From Benincasa hispida (lineage: Eukaryota > Streptophyta > Magnoliopsida > Cucurbitales > Cucurbitaceae): a stretch of 64,000 nt of DNA. Positions 34,752 through 45,540 of the stretch are shown in pieces. Every line of letters begins with the position of its first letter. Position 1 is the stretch's first letter. Below the pieces are notes generated by a model that ran no database searches, was not told where the DNA came from, and was given only the letters and a program-made list of their open reading frames with translations. The stretch spans positions 36,426,795 to 36,490,794 of the forward strand of contig NC_052350.1 of the NCBI RefSeq assembly GCF_009727055.1. The letters are read 5' to 3'. Both the position numbers and the translations under genes were made by a program.

Positions 34752-36714
34752 CATTTCATAGTGTTATAGCCTATTGAAGGTTAATTTAGAGCTTGTGGGA
34801 GCTCAGTCGCGCATTGGTCAAAGGGCATTTCATCCTTAAATTTGGACCAAACAATTTTAACCATATCCACTAAAAACCAATGTAGTAGTAGTAGCAGCAT
34901 GGGTCAAACTCAGAGAGCCATTGGATTTCTCAATTAAATAATTTTCCGTCTGAGGTAACTAGAGAGGTGTTTTGAAATTGATCAATTGCGAGAAAATTAA
35001 ATTGCATAAAAATTATTTATGATGACAATGAGAATAATACCTAGCGTGGGTTATTATGGAATTTTCCTATTTAGTATACTTGCTCACCGAGTTCTCATAA
35101 CATGAATTTGTGTGTTTGTTGTACTTAACCGAATTAATTGGAAAAGCCGATTAATCATTCCGAGGTCGAATTAGAGGAAAAACATACAAATCCAACTGGT
35201 CTAATAGCATTAAGTTCAAGGGCAAAATTAAATCGAATATTTAATAGGAAAAGCCTTAATTAAACATTCGTTTGACTCAATCCTAGGTTGATTAGGACAA
35301 TGCTTGTCATCATCGACTCACAAGCTAAAGTAACCTATTGCTTATTGCAGATCAACATACAATTAAATGTTGCATATCATATGTTAATCAAAAAGTGAAA
35401 ATCATACAATCCCCAAGTGTTCGATAATATGATAAAATTCTATCAAAACTGAATTGAGTCCAAGAAATACAAATAAATTCAAATTCAAATACTCACAAAG
35501 TACACAAATAGGTTTAAAAAATCCTCAAATCCAAGCTGATTAAGTACCTTAGCCCATTATTGACATGTCAATAAATGAGGTAAAGTTTGGATAGATCTAC
35601 TGACCAAAAAAGTGAAGAAAAGAGAAAAGAAATCGTTGAAAATCGGCTTAAATCGACGGACCGACTGATCTCCTAACCTAGGTAGTAAAAACTGTTATTT
35701 ATAAAGTCGTGATGGTGCCATGGCGCTAGGTTGCAACATTGTGACGCTGAAATAAATGCTCATGCGTTTGAAGTTTGGAGCACCGCGGCGTTGCACCAAA
35801 TTCAGTTCTATTAGAAAAAGCACTGGCCGTTAGCGCTATTGCATAGTGCGTTGCACCTCTAAGGGCATTTTGGTCATTTTAGTCTTTTCTTTCCTGGTTG
35901 ATGCAATTAAACTTTGTTTTGGCCCATTTTAACTCCATTTCATCACTAATGCCCCGTTCTACCCTTAATGTTCTTGAATCTTACAAAATAACTAATTAAA
36001 CATGTAAAATACAAGAACAATCCCAAATTAAGTAGTGCAAGATAATACATTTCCAGTGCTATTAAGCATTCAAAGCTTCAAGGATGTGAAAAGACATAAA
36101 TGCCCTTGAAATCTATCATCGTTGCTAGACAAAGCACTAGCGACAAAGACAAAAAAAATAAATAAATAAAGAACATAGCGCCACGACACTGTTAAGAATT
36201 TTTCAGTGTCGCATTGTAGCAGTATGAGGTGCGAGGGCTTTTTCTTGTAATGCTATAGTGCTCTTGCGATTTTCTATATAAGTTTTCTTCCATTCTAGGG
36301 TTGGGAATGTGGAGAGATTTAGGACCTTTAGGCTCGATTTTGGCCAAACCCAAAGATATTTCTTTGTATTTGTTTTGTATTGGATGATTTTGGCATCAAG
36401 ATTCGAGTATGAGCAAACGCCTAGGCTTGAAACTCTGATTTTGAGGTTTGTTGGGATTTTTTCTTTTATGGATTTTGTGAGATTTGGATGGAGTTTTCAT
36501 GGGTTTTTCATATTCTTCATGTTTTTATTATTTTCTTGAGCTTCTAGAATGAGCATGGCAAGCAGGTTAAATTGACAATTTAATCACATATATTTATATG
36601 TTTTTTCTCCCACTCTCTATTCATGTCAAGATTATCCATAATTGTAATGATGATATGCTTAATTTTAGTAGCTAATAGGTTGAGTTATAGTTATGTGTTC
36701 AATCTCTGGTGTTA
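34752..36714. other. Repeat-like non-coding DNA left of the CACTA element
   Basis: Almost 2 kb without a credible gene. It includes GC-richer patches at 35700-35870 and 36170-36250 with repeated (G)CGTTGCA-type palindromic motifs, as also seen at 8630-8740 and 40750-40880. The ORF at 36309-36539 has no recognisable domain. It may belong to an old, unclassified LTR element into which the CACTA transposon inserted. Confidence 0.4.
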
Positions 36715-37090
36715 CACTACTACAAAAATAATGTTTCTTGACATTTTTTAAATGTTAAGAATGACTTTTCTTGACGTTTTAAAAAGGTCAAGGAAGCCAG
36801 TGTCAAGAATGTCAATTTTCTTTACATTTTAAAAATATCGTGAAAAATGACACTTGACATTTAAAAAAAGTTCAAGAAACACAGACACTTGACATGTTTG
36901 AAATGTCAAGAATATGAGCATTCTTGACAAGGAAAAAATGTCATGAAATTATGTGAACTTGACATTTAAAAAAGTCAAGAAACACAGATACTTGACATGT
37001 TTGAAATGTCAAGAATATGGGTATTCTTGACAAGGAAAAAACATCAAGCAATTTTGTGAACTTTGACATTTAAAAAATGTCAAGAAATTT
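36715..37090. repeat. CACTA left subterminal repeat block
   Basis: More than ten copies of CTTGACATTT-like words in both orientations, frequently paired as hairpins (for example CTTGACATGTTTGAAATGTC). About 36853-36957 and 36958-37061 form a tandem pair of ~105-bp units. The minus-strand ORF at 37009-37218 starts inside these repeats and is spurious. Confidence 0.85.
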
Positions 37091-37679
37091 GCTTGTGATT
37101 TTTTAGAAAAATCTATAATGTTGACGTTGTTTCCTATAATTGCTCCTGTATTTTGATCCAACAACCACATTTGGTATATATATGACATACGTTCATCAAT
37201 CAAATAAACAATATACACGCATTGACAAACTTATATATCAACAAAAAACCATAGTATCTCTTTATAAAAACTTAATTTCTTTAACATTGTCAATAGTACA
37301 ACCTTAGGAACATAAGTCTAACAGTCAACCCATATGGACACTTCCTAAACAATATAAGGAACATAATTCTAAAAGTCAATCCAATATGAATAGTTTCCAA
37401 AACTATCCCCCTCTCCCCCCTCCTTTAGTGCATATTTGAACAATACCAAAAGATATTACACCGTGGATATGAAGTAAATCCAGAAATTGATCAACCGAAA
37501 CAAACACGTCCAAAATGACCAACCATGATCACATGTAGCAACTTAAAAATTCAGCCAACTTTATCCACACCTCATCTAACTCAATTTATGAGTACGGTTT
37601 CCTTGTATTAATCTATAAACATAAAAGCCAAATATTATAATGGATTCTATTTTTGCCTATGCTATTTGAAATGTCGAAA
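37091..37679. other. CACTA interior, no clear coding remnant
   Basis: Between the subterminal repeats and the Ulp1-like remnant. Probably the 3' non-coding part of the element's minus-strand gene. No domain seen. Confidence 0.45.
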
Positions 37680-38714
37680 TAATGATAACATACCAAATTT
37701 GAGATGACAATGCTTCTTTTGGTCACAATATCCCTCATATACCTCAACGTAGTATCCACATTCAGTGCTCCCAACTTGTAGAGGACACTACAGAGAAAAA
37801 ACCAGTGAATAAGAATGAAGTAATCCTTATGCACTAGATGTCTACTTAAGATGATGAATAAGTAGTAATTATTACTTTGTACTTGCCTTTACTGTTCTCC
37901 ATAAGGTTTTCTTTTGGCATTTTTTTAATATTATTTTGAGATTGAAACATCACAATTGCCGTATTTGTCAAAAACTAACCATAAGTTCTAAAATAAAGTA
38001 CACTTTAAAACAAATGCTACAAATGAAAAAGGTTAACTTACGTGTCAGTTATATATCTTGTATGTACCCGTGATGTTGTCCTTATTGAGTCTAGGTAGTA
38101 CACAGTATCATCGTATACATTTATATCAAGTAATGTCCAATGACCACTAGTTAATAAAATGTAATTAGTATTTTTATTGCTTATGGAAATTGATAAAAAA
38201 AAAAAATGTGTTTTAACTCACCCAGGATTAAAAGGAGCAAGAACTATTTGGTTTGCTTCTGAGACCATCAGTCTACTACACAGGTTTCAAGTTTTAACTT
38301 CCTGAGAGTTATGTCCAGAGGAAATGAGAGATGGATCTACAAAAGTGTATTGTGAACTTTCTTTTGAATCAATAAAGGATGAGTGCAGGTACCTACAAAA
38401 AATTTATAACATAAATATAGATGATCAATATTGAAAAGAAATGTCAGAACTAAGGTCTACAAAAGTAATAACATTACTTACGCCATGTAAGCCACCAGAG
38501 TCATTGTCTTGACTTCATCCATGTTACAAAAGTTAATTATGTTTTCTCGCAGGACACTACTCTTTCGATTGATGCCAAAAAGTCCAACTGGAAGTTGTAA
38601 AGAAATACTAGACTCTTTGGTCATCACCTTCTTAGCATATCTAAGAATGAATTTCAAAGATACCGGAAGAATCGATGTTGAGTCACTAACTTCTCTTTTC
38701 TTAGTCATTTCCAT
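37680..38714 (-). pseudogene. Ulp1-like cysteine protease (C48) carried by the CACTA element
   Basis: Minus-strand reading in order: KFILRYAKKVMTKESSISLQ...NIINFCNMDEV (38478-38714), IVLAPFNPG (about 38222-38250), a probable intron, GHWTLLDINVYDDTVYYLDS (His codon 38140-38142, Asp codon 38099-38101), then CPLQVGSTECGYYV with Cys codon 37758-37760, and after a frame change RYMRDIV. These are the His-Asp-Gln-Cys motifs of SUMO-protease-like C48 peptidases. All catalytic residues survive, but frames are broken. Such domains are known passengers of plant MULE and CACTA transposons. The pieces are not contiguous, and the intron boundaries are inferred. Confidence 0.75.
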
Positions 38715-39119
38715 TGAGGATTTATCTTAATGCAGTAAAATCATAGCAATAAAAGTACATAAAACAGAAAAATTAGACATTTGATGAGCTTAATTGATTT
38801 TATTAGTGTCACTTACTTTAAAGATTTTCAAATCTCCTGCATTGCAATTTACATTCACCTTTATGATACCACTATTGTTCTCAATCTAATCACATCTAAA
38901 CACAGCAACATTAAAACATATCTCTTGTATTACTACATAAAAAGACAATCTTTTGAACTAGACACTTGCATCGTTTTTGCAACTAAACTAACTCCACTAT
39001 TTTGTACACTTCGATTCTTATCACAAATTTTGTGTGATAGCGACATCCATTAATTACGTAACTGCCATACGTAATCACAAAAGGATGAGTACCGTATCAC
39101 TTTTGAAGGTATTTATTTT

Positions 39120-39825
39120 TTCCCGTAGTTTGTATCCTTCCTGTTTTTCCACCTTGATTCACCATACTCAGGACATTAAATTGCATCTGCATATTCTTTT
39201 CTATACAAACAACAATCATTAGGGCATGCATGAATCTTCTCATATTCCATTCCTAGTTCACCTAAAGTTTTCTTTGCTTCGTATATTGAATTTGGGAGCT
39301 CATTGCTAGTGGGCAATATTTCCTTTAAAGTTTTGAGTAGTCCTGAAAAACTAGTATCACTCCATCCATATCTAACTTTTAAATTATATAATTTGACTAA
39401 AGTAGACAACTTAGTGTATTTTATGCACCCTTCATATAGTGGTTTTTCAGCATCATTAAGCAACTTCTCAAATCCATTCAGATCTCTTGAATATTCCTCA
39501 TGAGCAACTTCAACCATTTCTTTTAAACTTCCAACATCGATTTCTTCATACATATGGGTGTCAAACTTAGAAGATTCTCCCCATAATGATGAGTTAGGAA
39601 GTTTTTCCCATGCCAAAACCAAATTTTATAACTTTCATCAATCTCATTGACATATAAATGATCTCTAATATCCTTGCTACTGTGCTTTTCACAATTCCCA
39701 CATTTCAAACAAGGACAACGAATATAGGAGCTATTTGTATTAGAAAATCCAAGTTTAATGAAGTTTTCCACACCCAATTCATAATCTTTGGATAATCTAC
39801 TCTTGTGCATCCATGATTTATCCAT
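39120..39825 (-). pseudogene. TNP2-type CACTA transposase, N-terminal part only
   Basis: From Met at 39825: MDKSWMHKSRLSKDYELGVE, then CPCLKCGNCEKHSSKDIRDH and WFWHGK, the transposase-associated domain with its CPC.KC zinc-ligand pattern. A frameshift near 39605 leads to 39176-39622: DAEKPLYEGCIKYTKLSTLV, YNLKVRYGWSD, MEYEKIHACPNDCCLYRKEY. A stop at about 39174 is followed by CPEYGESRWKNRKDT, where the family has CP.CG.SRWK. The DDE catalytic core that should follow (several hundred residues) is absent: only ~400 bp separate this from the Ulp1 region. Confidence 0.85.
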
Positions 39826-40370
39826 GATTGTAAATCTAGTAAGAAAATATCATAAACAATGATTAACTTCAAAAAACAAGTTGTGGAAAACAAACAAGTT
39901 CCCAATACATACAACTTGTCATTTCTAGCTCTACAACATTCCAATCACAAGAAAGTAAGCCAAATCAGAGAATCTCAAGGAAAACTAGAGAACAAATACA
40001 AATACAACTAAAAAATTGAACCCAAGATGTAACCGAACCTCAAAAAAATTGAATCCAAGGTGTGCACAACTCTAATGTGCTAAACATATATTAATTCTAA
40101 TAACTAAAAATTGAACCCAAGTTTGGAAAAACATTACTTAGTTCATAAAGCCTTAACAAATTAGACACATTAATATATCTACTTTGGTAAGCACTTAATT
40201 AAAGAAAAGTGGCAAGTTCTTGCAAGTTCTCTAAAATTAAAGCCATGACTTTGGCAGAGCATTGAACTAAACTGGCAATCCAAACTTTGGCAAGTTTTCT
40301 AAAATTCAATCTTCTTCTAGAACAATATAAAACAAGAGTTTATTATGAGATTCAAGAATATCCACGAGAG

Positions 40371-40630
40371 ATCAAACCCTAACTTTGAAAGTTCAAGCCT
40401 TACACCAAAAAAATCAAACCCTAACTTTGAAAGTTTATGTCTCAAACCAAGAAAATCAAGCCCTAATTTGAAACTTTATGCCTCAAACCAAGAAAATCAA
40501 GAATTAAGCCTAATCTAAACAAGAAAATCAAGATTAAGCCTAATCAAACTAAGAAAATCAACAATTAAACCCAATCTAAACAAAAAAAAATCAAGATCAA
40601 GCCCTATCTTTGAAAGTTCATGGCTCAAAT
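40371..40630. repeat. Degenerate minisatellite in the CACTA element
   Basis: About 260 bp of repeated AACCAAGAAAATCAAG and CCCTAACTTTGAAAGTT words, roughly 30-60 bp apart, with four to six imperfect copies. Located upstream (minus strand) of the TNP2 start, so in the element's promoter or leader region. Confidence 0.6.
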
Positions 40631-41456
40631 CTACTTAACTCAATGAAGAATCTCCTCAAGATTGATGGAATAATAAAAATGCATCAAAGGGAAGTGAAAA
40701 ACCAAGAAGATTTCGAGTGTATCGCGAATAAAATCGACTAAATCTACTAGAATTTCCGCGTTGCAAAGCTGTTAAAGAGTGCACAATTTTCTCATCAAAA
40801 CCCGTAGCGTTGCAACACTGCGTGCATGAGGTGCACATGTTTTTCATTTCTCTGTCAAAATACGTAGCATTGCAACGCTACCCTGTATATTCTACAATTC
40901 TTGACATTTTTAAAAAGTCAAGGATCCATTAATTGAACTTGAAATTTTAAAAACATAAGTATTGTATTTTCCAAGAAAAATGCACAACCCCCACTTTTTA
41001 AAATCAATTCTTGACGTTTTCTTAAATCAACTATGTAACGCCCGGATCCTTTTACCTTATGATCCGACCGCTACGACATGCATACTTAGACTTTTCTATC
41101 ATGAGATGAGTTTTGGTTGAAATTTCAAAGAACATATCTAAATTTTATTATTTAGATAGAAAAACAATATAAAAATTTATTTATCAAAACACCAGGATCT
41201 ATAAGACATTAGCGTGGTGGTACAAAATGCATGTGCCTATAATAGTGAGTTTGATGATTGGCCATTTGAGCGACGTCCAACTCTGCCATCTACGCTGTGT
41301 CCTTACCTACAAAGTCTGTAAAAATATAGGATGAGTATATAATATACCCAGTAAGTAGTTCTCATGTAGGGTAGTGACCAAATGCACAATCACAAGCAAC
41401 ATGTCATGAAAACATATGATTGGGACCAAAAACGTATAATAACATGTGGTGGTCGA

Positions 41457-41728
41457 TTATGCTTCCAACATAAATCTCTCCGCTCTGATAAGAAGATGAG
41501 GACCTAAGCGAAAACTAACTCATCTGATGATTAGCGGGTCATGCAGTCAGTAGGGCCAGAGTCGCATCCAACATCAACCATTAGCATAAACGTTATGCTT
41601 CCAACATAAATCTTTCCGCCCTGATAGGAAGATGAGGACCTAAGCGGAAACGAACCCATCTGATGATTAGCGGGTCATGCAGTCAGTAGGGCCAGAGTCG
41701 CATCCAACATCAACCATTAGCATAACCA
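41457..41728. repeat. 136-bp tandem duplication in the solo LTR
   Basis: Two units (41457-41592 and 41593-41728) run from TTATGCTTCCAACATAAATC to CATCAACCATTAGCATAA and differ at only a handful of positions. This is a local duplication within the LTR. Confidence 0.85.
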
Positions 41729-42359
41729 TAAGATTAGACTTGAAGCATAACTTACACCTAATTAAAACTTGATTTTAACGTAATCCTGAACAAACATAAT
41801 GCATGGGGTCCCTTGTAGAGAAACGTGTTCTAAACATGTAATGCAATATAACAATTAACATAAGCCATGCAACATAATAAAGGTACACTACCATAGAACA
41901 TTTAAAGAGAGGGTGAGATAAACTACTTACCTTGACTGTGATCTAATTATTCCTTATTATTCTTTATGATTTTATCAGCAAGTTTTCCCTTTTTAAATCA
42001 AAAGAAGAAATTGGCAGCCACTTTACCCGAGCTTTTCTCTTTTAATCTCACAAAACTTCCTCACTCACACTTACTTTTCAACACGATTCTTGTTTACTGG
42101 GATTTGTTTGAGAATGGGTTAAATCTTCGGCAAAGGGTCCTATTTATAGTAGTTTTCAGCTCTCTCTCAGTGTGACAAATCATCGTAAGGTAGCTTCTTT
42201 AAAATTACTTATGGTTTAAGGATTTCTCTCAATAAGACACCTAATCTTGGTTAACGTTTGCCCTTACGTCATCATTCTTTGTTTGTATTCAATTTTAGGG
42301 TTTTTCCATGTATATCTATAAGATCGTGGCCAAATTCAACGCATAATTTGTGCTTCTGT

Positions 42360-42860
42360 CCAAATCTCGCTCACTCTGCTCTTAAACTCTCGCTCTCTCC
42401 CTTTTCTCACTAGGAATTCACTCTGTCCAGCTTTCTTGCTGGAAATCCCGCTCTCTCCATTCTTGCTCTCAAATTTCTCTTCCGTCTCGCTCTCTCCAGC
42501 TTTCTCGCTCTCAAATTTTCTCTTCCGTCTCGCTCTCTCTCCAGCTTTCTCGCTCCCGCTCCCGCTCCCGCTCTCGCTCTTTCTTACTGTCTCGCTAAGA
42601 ATACTCTTCTTTACTCTCGCTCTCCCCAACTTCCTCATACCAATTCTCCTCCTCCAATTTTCCTTCAATCTCGCTCTCTCTAGGGATCTCGCTCTCTCTA
42701 CTCTCGCCAGCCTCAATCTCGCTAGCATCGCTCGCTGGGTTTCTCGCTCTCCAATTCTTTCTTGGATCGCGCAACTCTCTTCTCAGAATCTCGTTTTCTC
42801 CAGTTTTCTCGCTGGTGTGGCTCTCGCTCTCTCCCACTTTCTCGCTCCCGCTCGCTCCCT
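42360..42860. repeat. CTCGCTCTCTCCAGCTTT minisatellite / CT-rich tract
   Basis: About 500 bp of strand-biased pyrimidine-rich sequence built from CTCGCTCTC, CCAGCTTTCTCGCT and CCCGCT units. Long ORFs on both strands (42336-42903) are a product of this low-complexity sequence: their translations are repetitive Ser/Leu or Arg/Glu strings with no domain. Confidence 0.85.
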
Positions 42861-43032
42861 TATTCATTATCTTTTGGATAATGAATAAATTTCCAATTTC
42901 CAATTTCCAATTTATTTATTTATTTATTTATTTATTTTTTCCTTCTAAATTTTCACCCCTTTAAGTAAAATTTCGTCCTGCTTATTATTTGACATTTAAT
43001 TTCCTGTATGCGTACAAATCTGAGTCGTTACA

Positions 43033-43114
43033 ACCTATTTCTTGACATTTTTTTTCATAAAAATGTCAAGTATTTAAAATTGTAAACGTCAAGAAAAGTG
43101 GTTTTTTTGTAGTG
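43033..43114. repeat. CACTA right terminus and last subterminal repeats
   Basis: Resumes after the nested LTR with TTCTTGACATTTTTTTTCAT and AAAATGTCAAG, then AACGTCAAGAAAAGTGG and the end TTTTTTTGTAGTG. The matching upstream part of the block is at about 40895-41033. Confidence 0.85.
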
Positions 43115-43117
43115 TTA

Positions 43118-44107
43118 CCAAGGTTATCATAACGAAAGATAACAAGAATTAAGGATTAGAAAAACGTGAGATTCGACTTGGCCAGTTTAATTTATTGTCT
43201 TAATCAATCGAAGAGCTTAATGCAATTAACTAGGTAGTACGAAATGCATGATTACTATTTAGTTAATATAAAAATTGCTTGTGTTACGAGTTGATTTTCT
43301 ATTAATGGAGTCTAAATGACACTACCAAATCAATAGACTAGGTTGTTATTTAAATAACCCAATTCGTATGATAAGTTCTAATCCATAAATAATCCACCGA
43401 CCCCTTAATCGGCGAAGTAATCTCGTGCTATCACTTTCTCTCTCACCATACCATCTTGTTTTCTACAATTTAGCTTACCTGTCAATCTAAACCTCCGTTC
43501 TTTTATTAATTTCCAATAGACAAATCTACCTTTGGGAGATTATATGTAGACTCTCTGTGATTCGATCCAATCTTGCTACTAATACTCTCCATCAAAGCTC
43601 TTTCATGACAAACTAAAACACAAATATGCGTAAGTAATCCATAAATTAAATCTTTAATTCACACAAAAATATAAAGAAACAAATGAGGCAAAGTTGTTAA
43701 TCGTGAAAGGCTTGACAATAAATCTTTAAGTAGCAGTAAGTAATCTACAAGAACCTTGAAAAGGTAGATGTTGTGATTTTTCTCACAGCTTCTTGCACTG
43801 AGAAGATCAAACACAATGAAAATTAAGGTGCGAGAAAAATTTGAACACATACAAAATAAAGTGTGGTTGAAAGAAAAATTACCACACTTTATTTTCAATG
43901 TGTTTTATTTATTTTCTCACATCTTTCAACACTTTGAAAATTAAGTTATGCAAAGCCAAATTATTTTAAACGTATGGAAAATTAAGGTGTTCTAGTTTTT
44001 CTCCCAACTTCTCGTGAGAAGACGATGTGAGAAAATAAATAAAACACATTGAAAATTAAAATGCTGTGGAAACCTAAAACATAAAGATTTAGTTGGTAGA
44101 ATTTTTG
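43118..44107. repeat. Non-coding DNA with a foldback at 43859-44055
   Basis: About 1 kb without a credible gene. Within it TTCAATGTGTTTTATTTATT followed by TTCTCACATC (about 43891-43922) is repeated as a perfect inverse (GATGTGAGAAAATAAATAAA, then ACACATTGAA) at about 44025-44055. This gives ~30-bp arms around a ~100-bp loop. A smaller hairpin AAAGTGTGG...CCACACTTT is adjacent. This could be a decayed foldback element. Other parts show nothing recognisable. Confidence 0.55.
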
Positions 44108-45455
44108 TGATAGAGTAAAGTAATCTGCAACGGAAAAAAACAAAATCAATAAACACTCTAATTACACTTAATTTGAGTTTAAAACATGCTTTTGAAATAT
44201 AATTTCATAAGAGGGTCTGTTGAACACAATACCTTTGATGAACACTCTTTAATTCCAGTTGAATTCCACGAATTGATGCTTCAATCTTCAAGTAGACCAC
44301 CACAGAAATCTTCTCTACTAATCTCTTGCAAGGATTGTGTGGTGGAAACACTGAATCAAGCTGGTTTTTTATAAAATTGAAGAGGGTTTGGATGGAAAAA
44401 TTTATGTAGAACTTCTGGAGCTGATAAGTTTGCATAAAGCACTGAATTGAAGTTCAAAACTTCAACATATACATGAATTTCATGCAATTAACTTAACATG
44501 CCTGATGCCAATGACATCAGGTGGAAATTTGAGTCGGAAAATCTAAATTTAAAATCAATTTTAATTTTATGCATTTTGATTAATTTAATTTAATTAAAAT
44601 ATGATTTTTAAAAAATCATTCTTAATTTTAATTTTGTAATTTTAAATTCCAATAAATTAAAATTTAATTAATCAAAATTCTAATTTTGAATTTAAAATTA
44701 GATTATTAATTAAACTTACTTAATTAATTAAATTTAATATAAAATATTGAATATAATATTACACCTCATCCAACATTTGAATCAATATTTAAATATTTTG
44801 AACTCTTCAATTTTGTTTAATTTTGATAAAATTAAATGTTTCAGTTGTATCGAATACAATTAATAGAAATCCTAATCGAATTTGAACATTTCAATTTCTA
44901 AACCCTAATTTCAAATCTCATCAAATTTACTAAGTTTACTAATCCAATTTACGAGCTAGTAGATGGATCTTATGAACCTATAGATCATGAGCTTCAACGA
45001 TTTGCAATTAATTTGTTAAATTCTTTAAATTGAATTTGAAATAGTCAATTTTAAGTTGTTATAAAGAAAAATGACTATTTCGAGGTCCGGTCTTATGCAA
45101 ACTCATTGCATAAAATGCCCCACTCACATGTCTCCACATGAATGATTTTTGGATTACATCATTTCTATCCGTATACAAAATGGGTCGCATCCAATAGTGT
45201 CACCAAGATGAGGTACCCAATTTCATCCATATACTTATAGACCATTTTGCCTATATACTAAAAGTTGATCCTCTTTTATGTCTCTACATAAACTTAAAGT
45301 ATTCATATCATAGCTATGAATTTGTTTATTGAATTTTCATAAAAGAATGTAATATCAACAACAATTTATTGAATAAAATACTCAATAATACTTTTATTGA
45401 TAAATAGAATATGTTAACAATATTTACGAACTGCGAGTTTAGAACATTTCCAACA
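44108..45455 (-). mobile_element. Family C-like LTR (minus)
   Basis: On the minus strand it starts at 45455 TGTTGGAAATGTTCTAAACTCG, resembling TGTTGGATTTTATGTCCTAAAACTCG of family C, and ends near 44108 just past CCGTTGCAGATT (family: CCGCTGCA). Flanks TTTTG (44103-44107) and TCTTG (45456-45460) differ at one base. Length 1348 bp, shorter than other copies. No internal region adjoins it, so a solo LTR is the likely reading. Confidence 0.65.
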
Positions 45456-45504
45456 TCTTGCCTCTTCTTACATCATGAAGGTACGGACAAAAATTTCACT
45501 ACGA

Positions 45505-45540
<36 letters not shown>

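Larger units (their letters stand above)
41034..43032. mobile_element. Solo LTR, probably Ty3/gypsy, nested in the CACTA right end
   Basis: It begins TGTAACGCCCGGATCC and ends GAGTCGTTACA, with short inverted ends TGTAACG/CGTTACA characteristic of many plant gypsy LTRs. Flanks are AACTA (41029-41033) and ACCTA (43033-43037), one mismatch. Length is 1999 bp with no internal domain, hence a solo LTR. It interrupts the CTTGACATTT subterminal block of the CACTA element, whose last ~80 bp resumes at 43033. Confidence 0.85.
36715..43114 (-). mobile_element. CACTA (CMC/En-Spm) DNA transposon with TTA duplication
   Basis: The left end is CACTACTACAAAAATAATG and the right end, reverse-complemented, is CACTACAAAAAAACCAC. 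TTA flanks both sides (36712-36714 and 43115-43117), the 3-bp duplication typical of the superfamily. Subterminal zones are packed with CTTGACATTT / AAATGTCAAG repeats, which TNPA-type proteins bind in characterised elements. Minus-strand coding remnants are a TNP2 transposase N-terminus and a Ulp1-like protease. The transposase catalytic part is missing, so it is non-autonomous. A 2-kb solo LTR is nested near the right end. Confidence 0.92.

Noticed and set aside
37009..37218. Minus-strand ORF at the CACTA left end
   Set aside because: It begins within subterminal CTTGACATTT repeats and has no similarity to transposase or protease.
40656..40847. Cys-rich minus-strand ORF of 63 residues
   Set aside because: It overlaps the CGTTGCA palindromic motifs in the CACTA leader; the Cys content is from repeated TGCAAC words.
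42336..42903. Three long overlapping ORFs on both strands (up to 150 residues)
   Set aside because: They derive from a CT/GA-rich minisatellite; translations are repetitive Ser/Leu or Arg/Glu strings with no domain, and they lie within a solo LTR.
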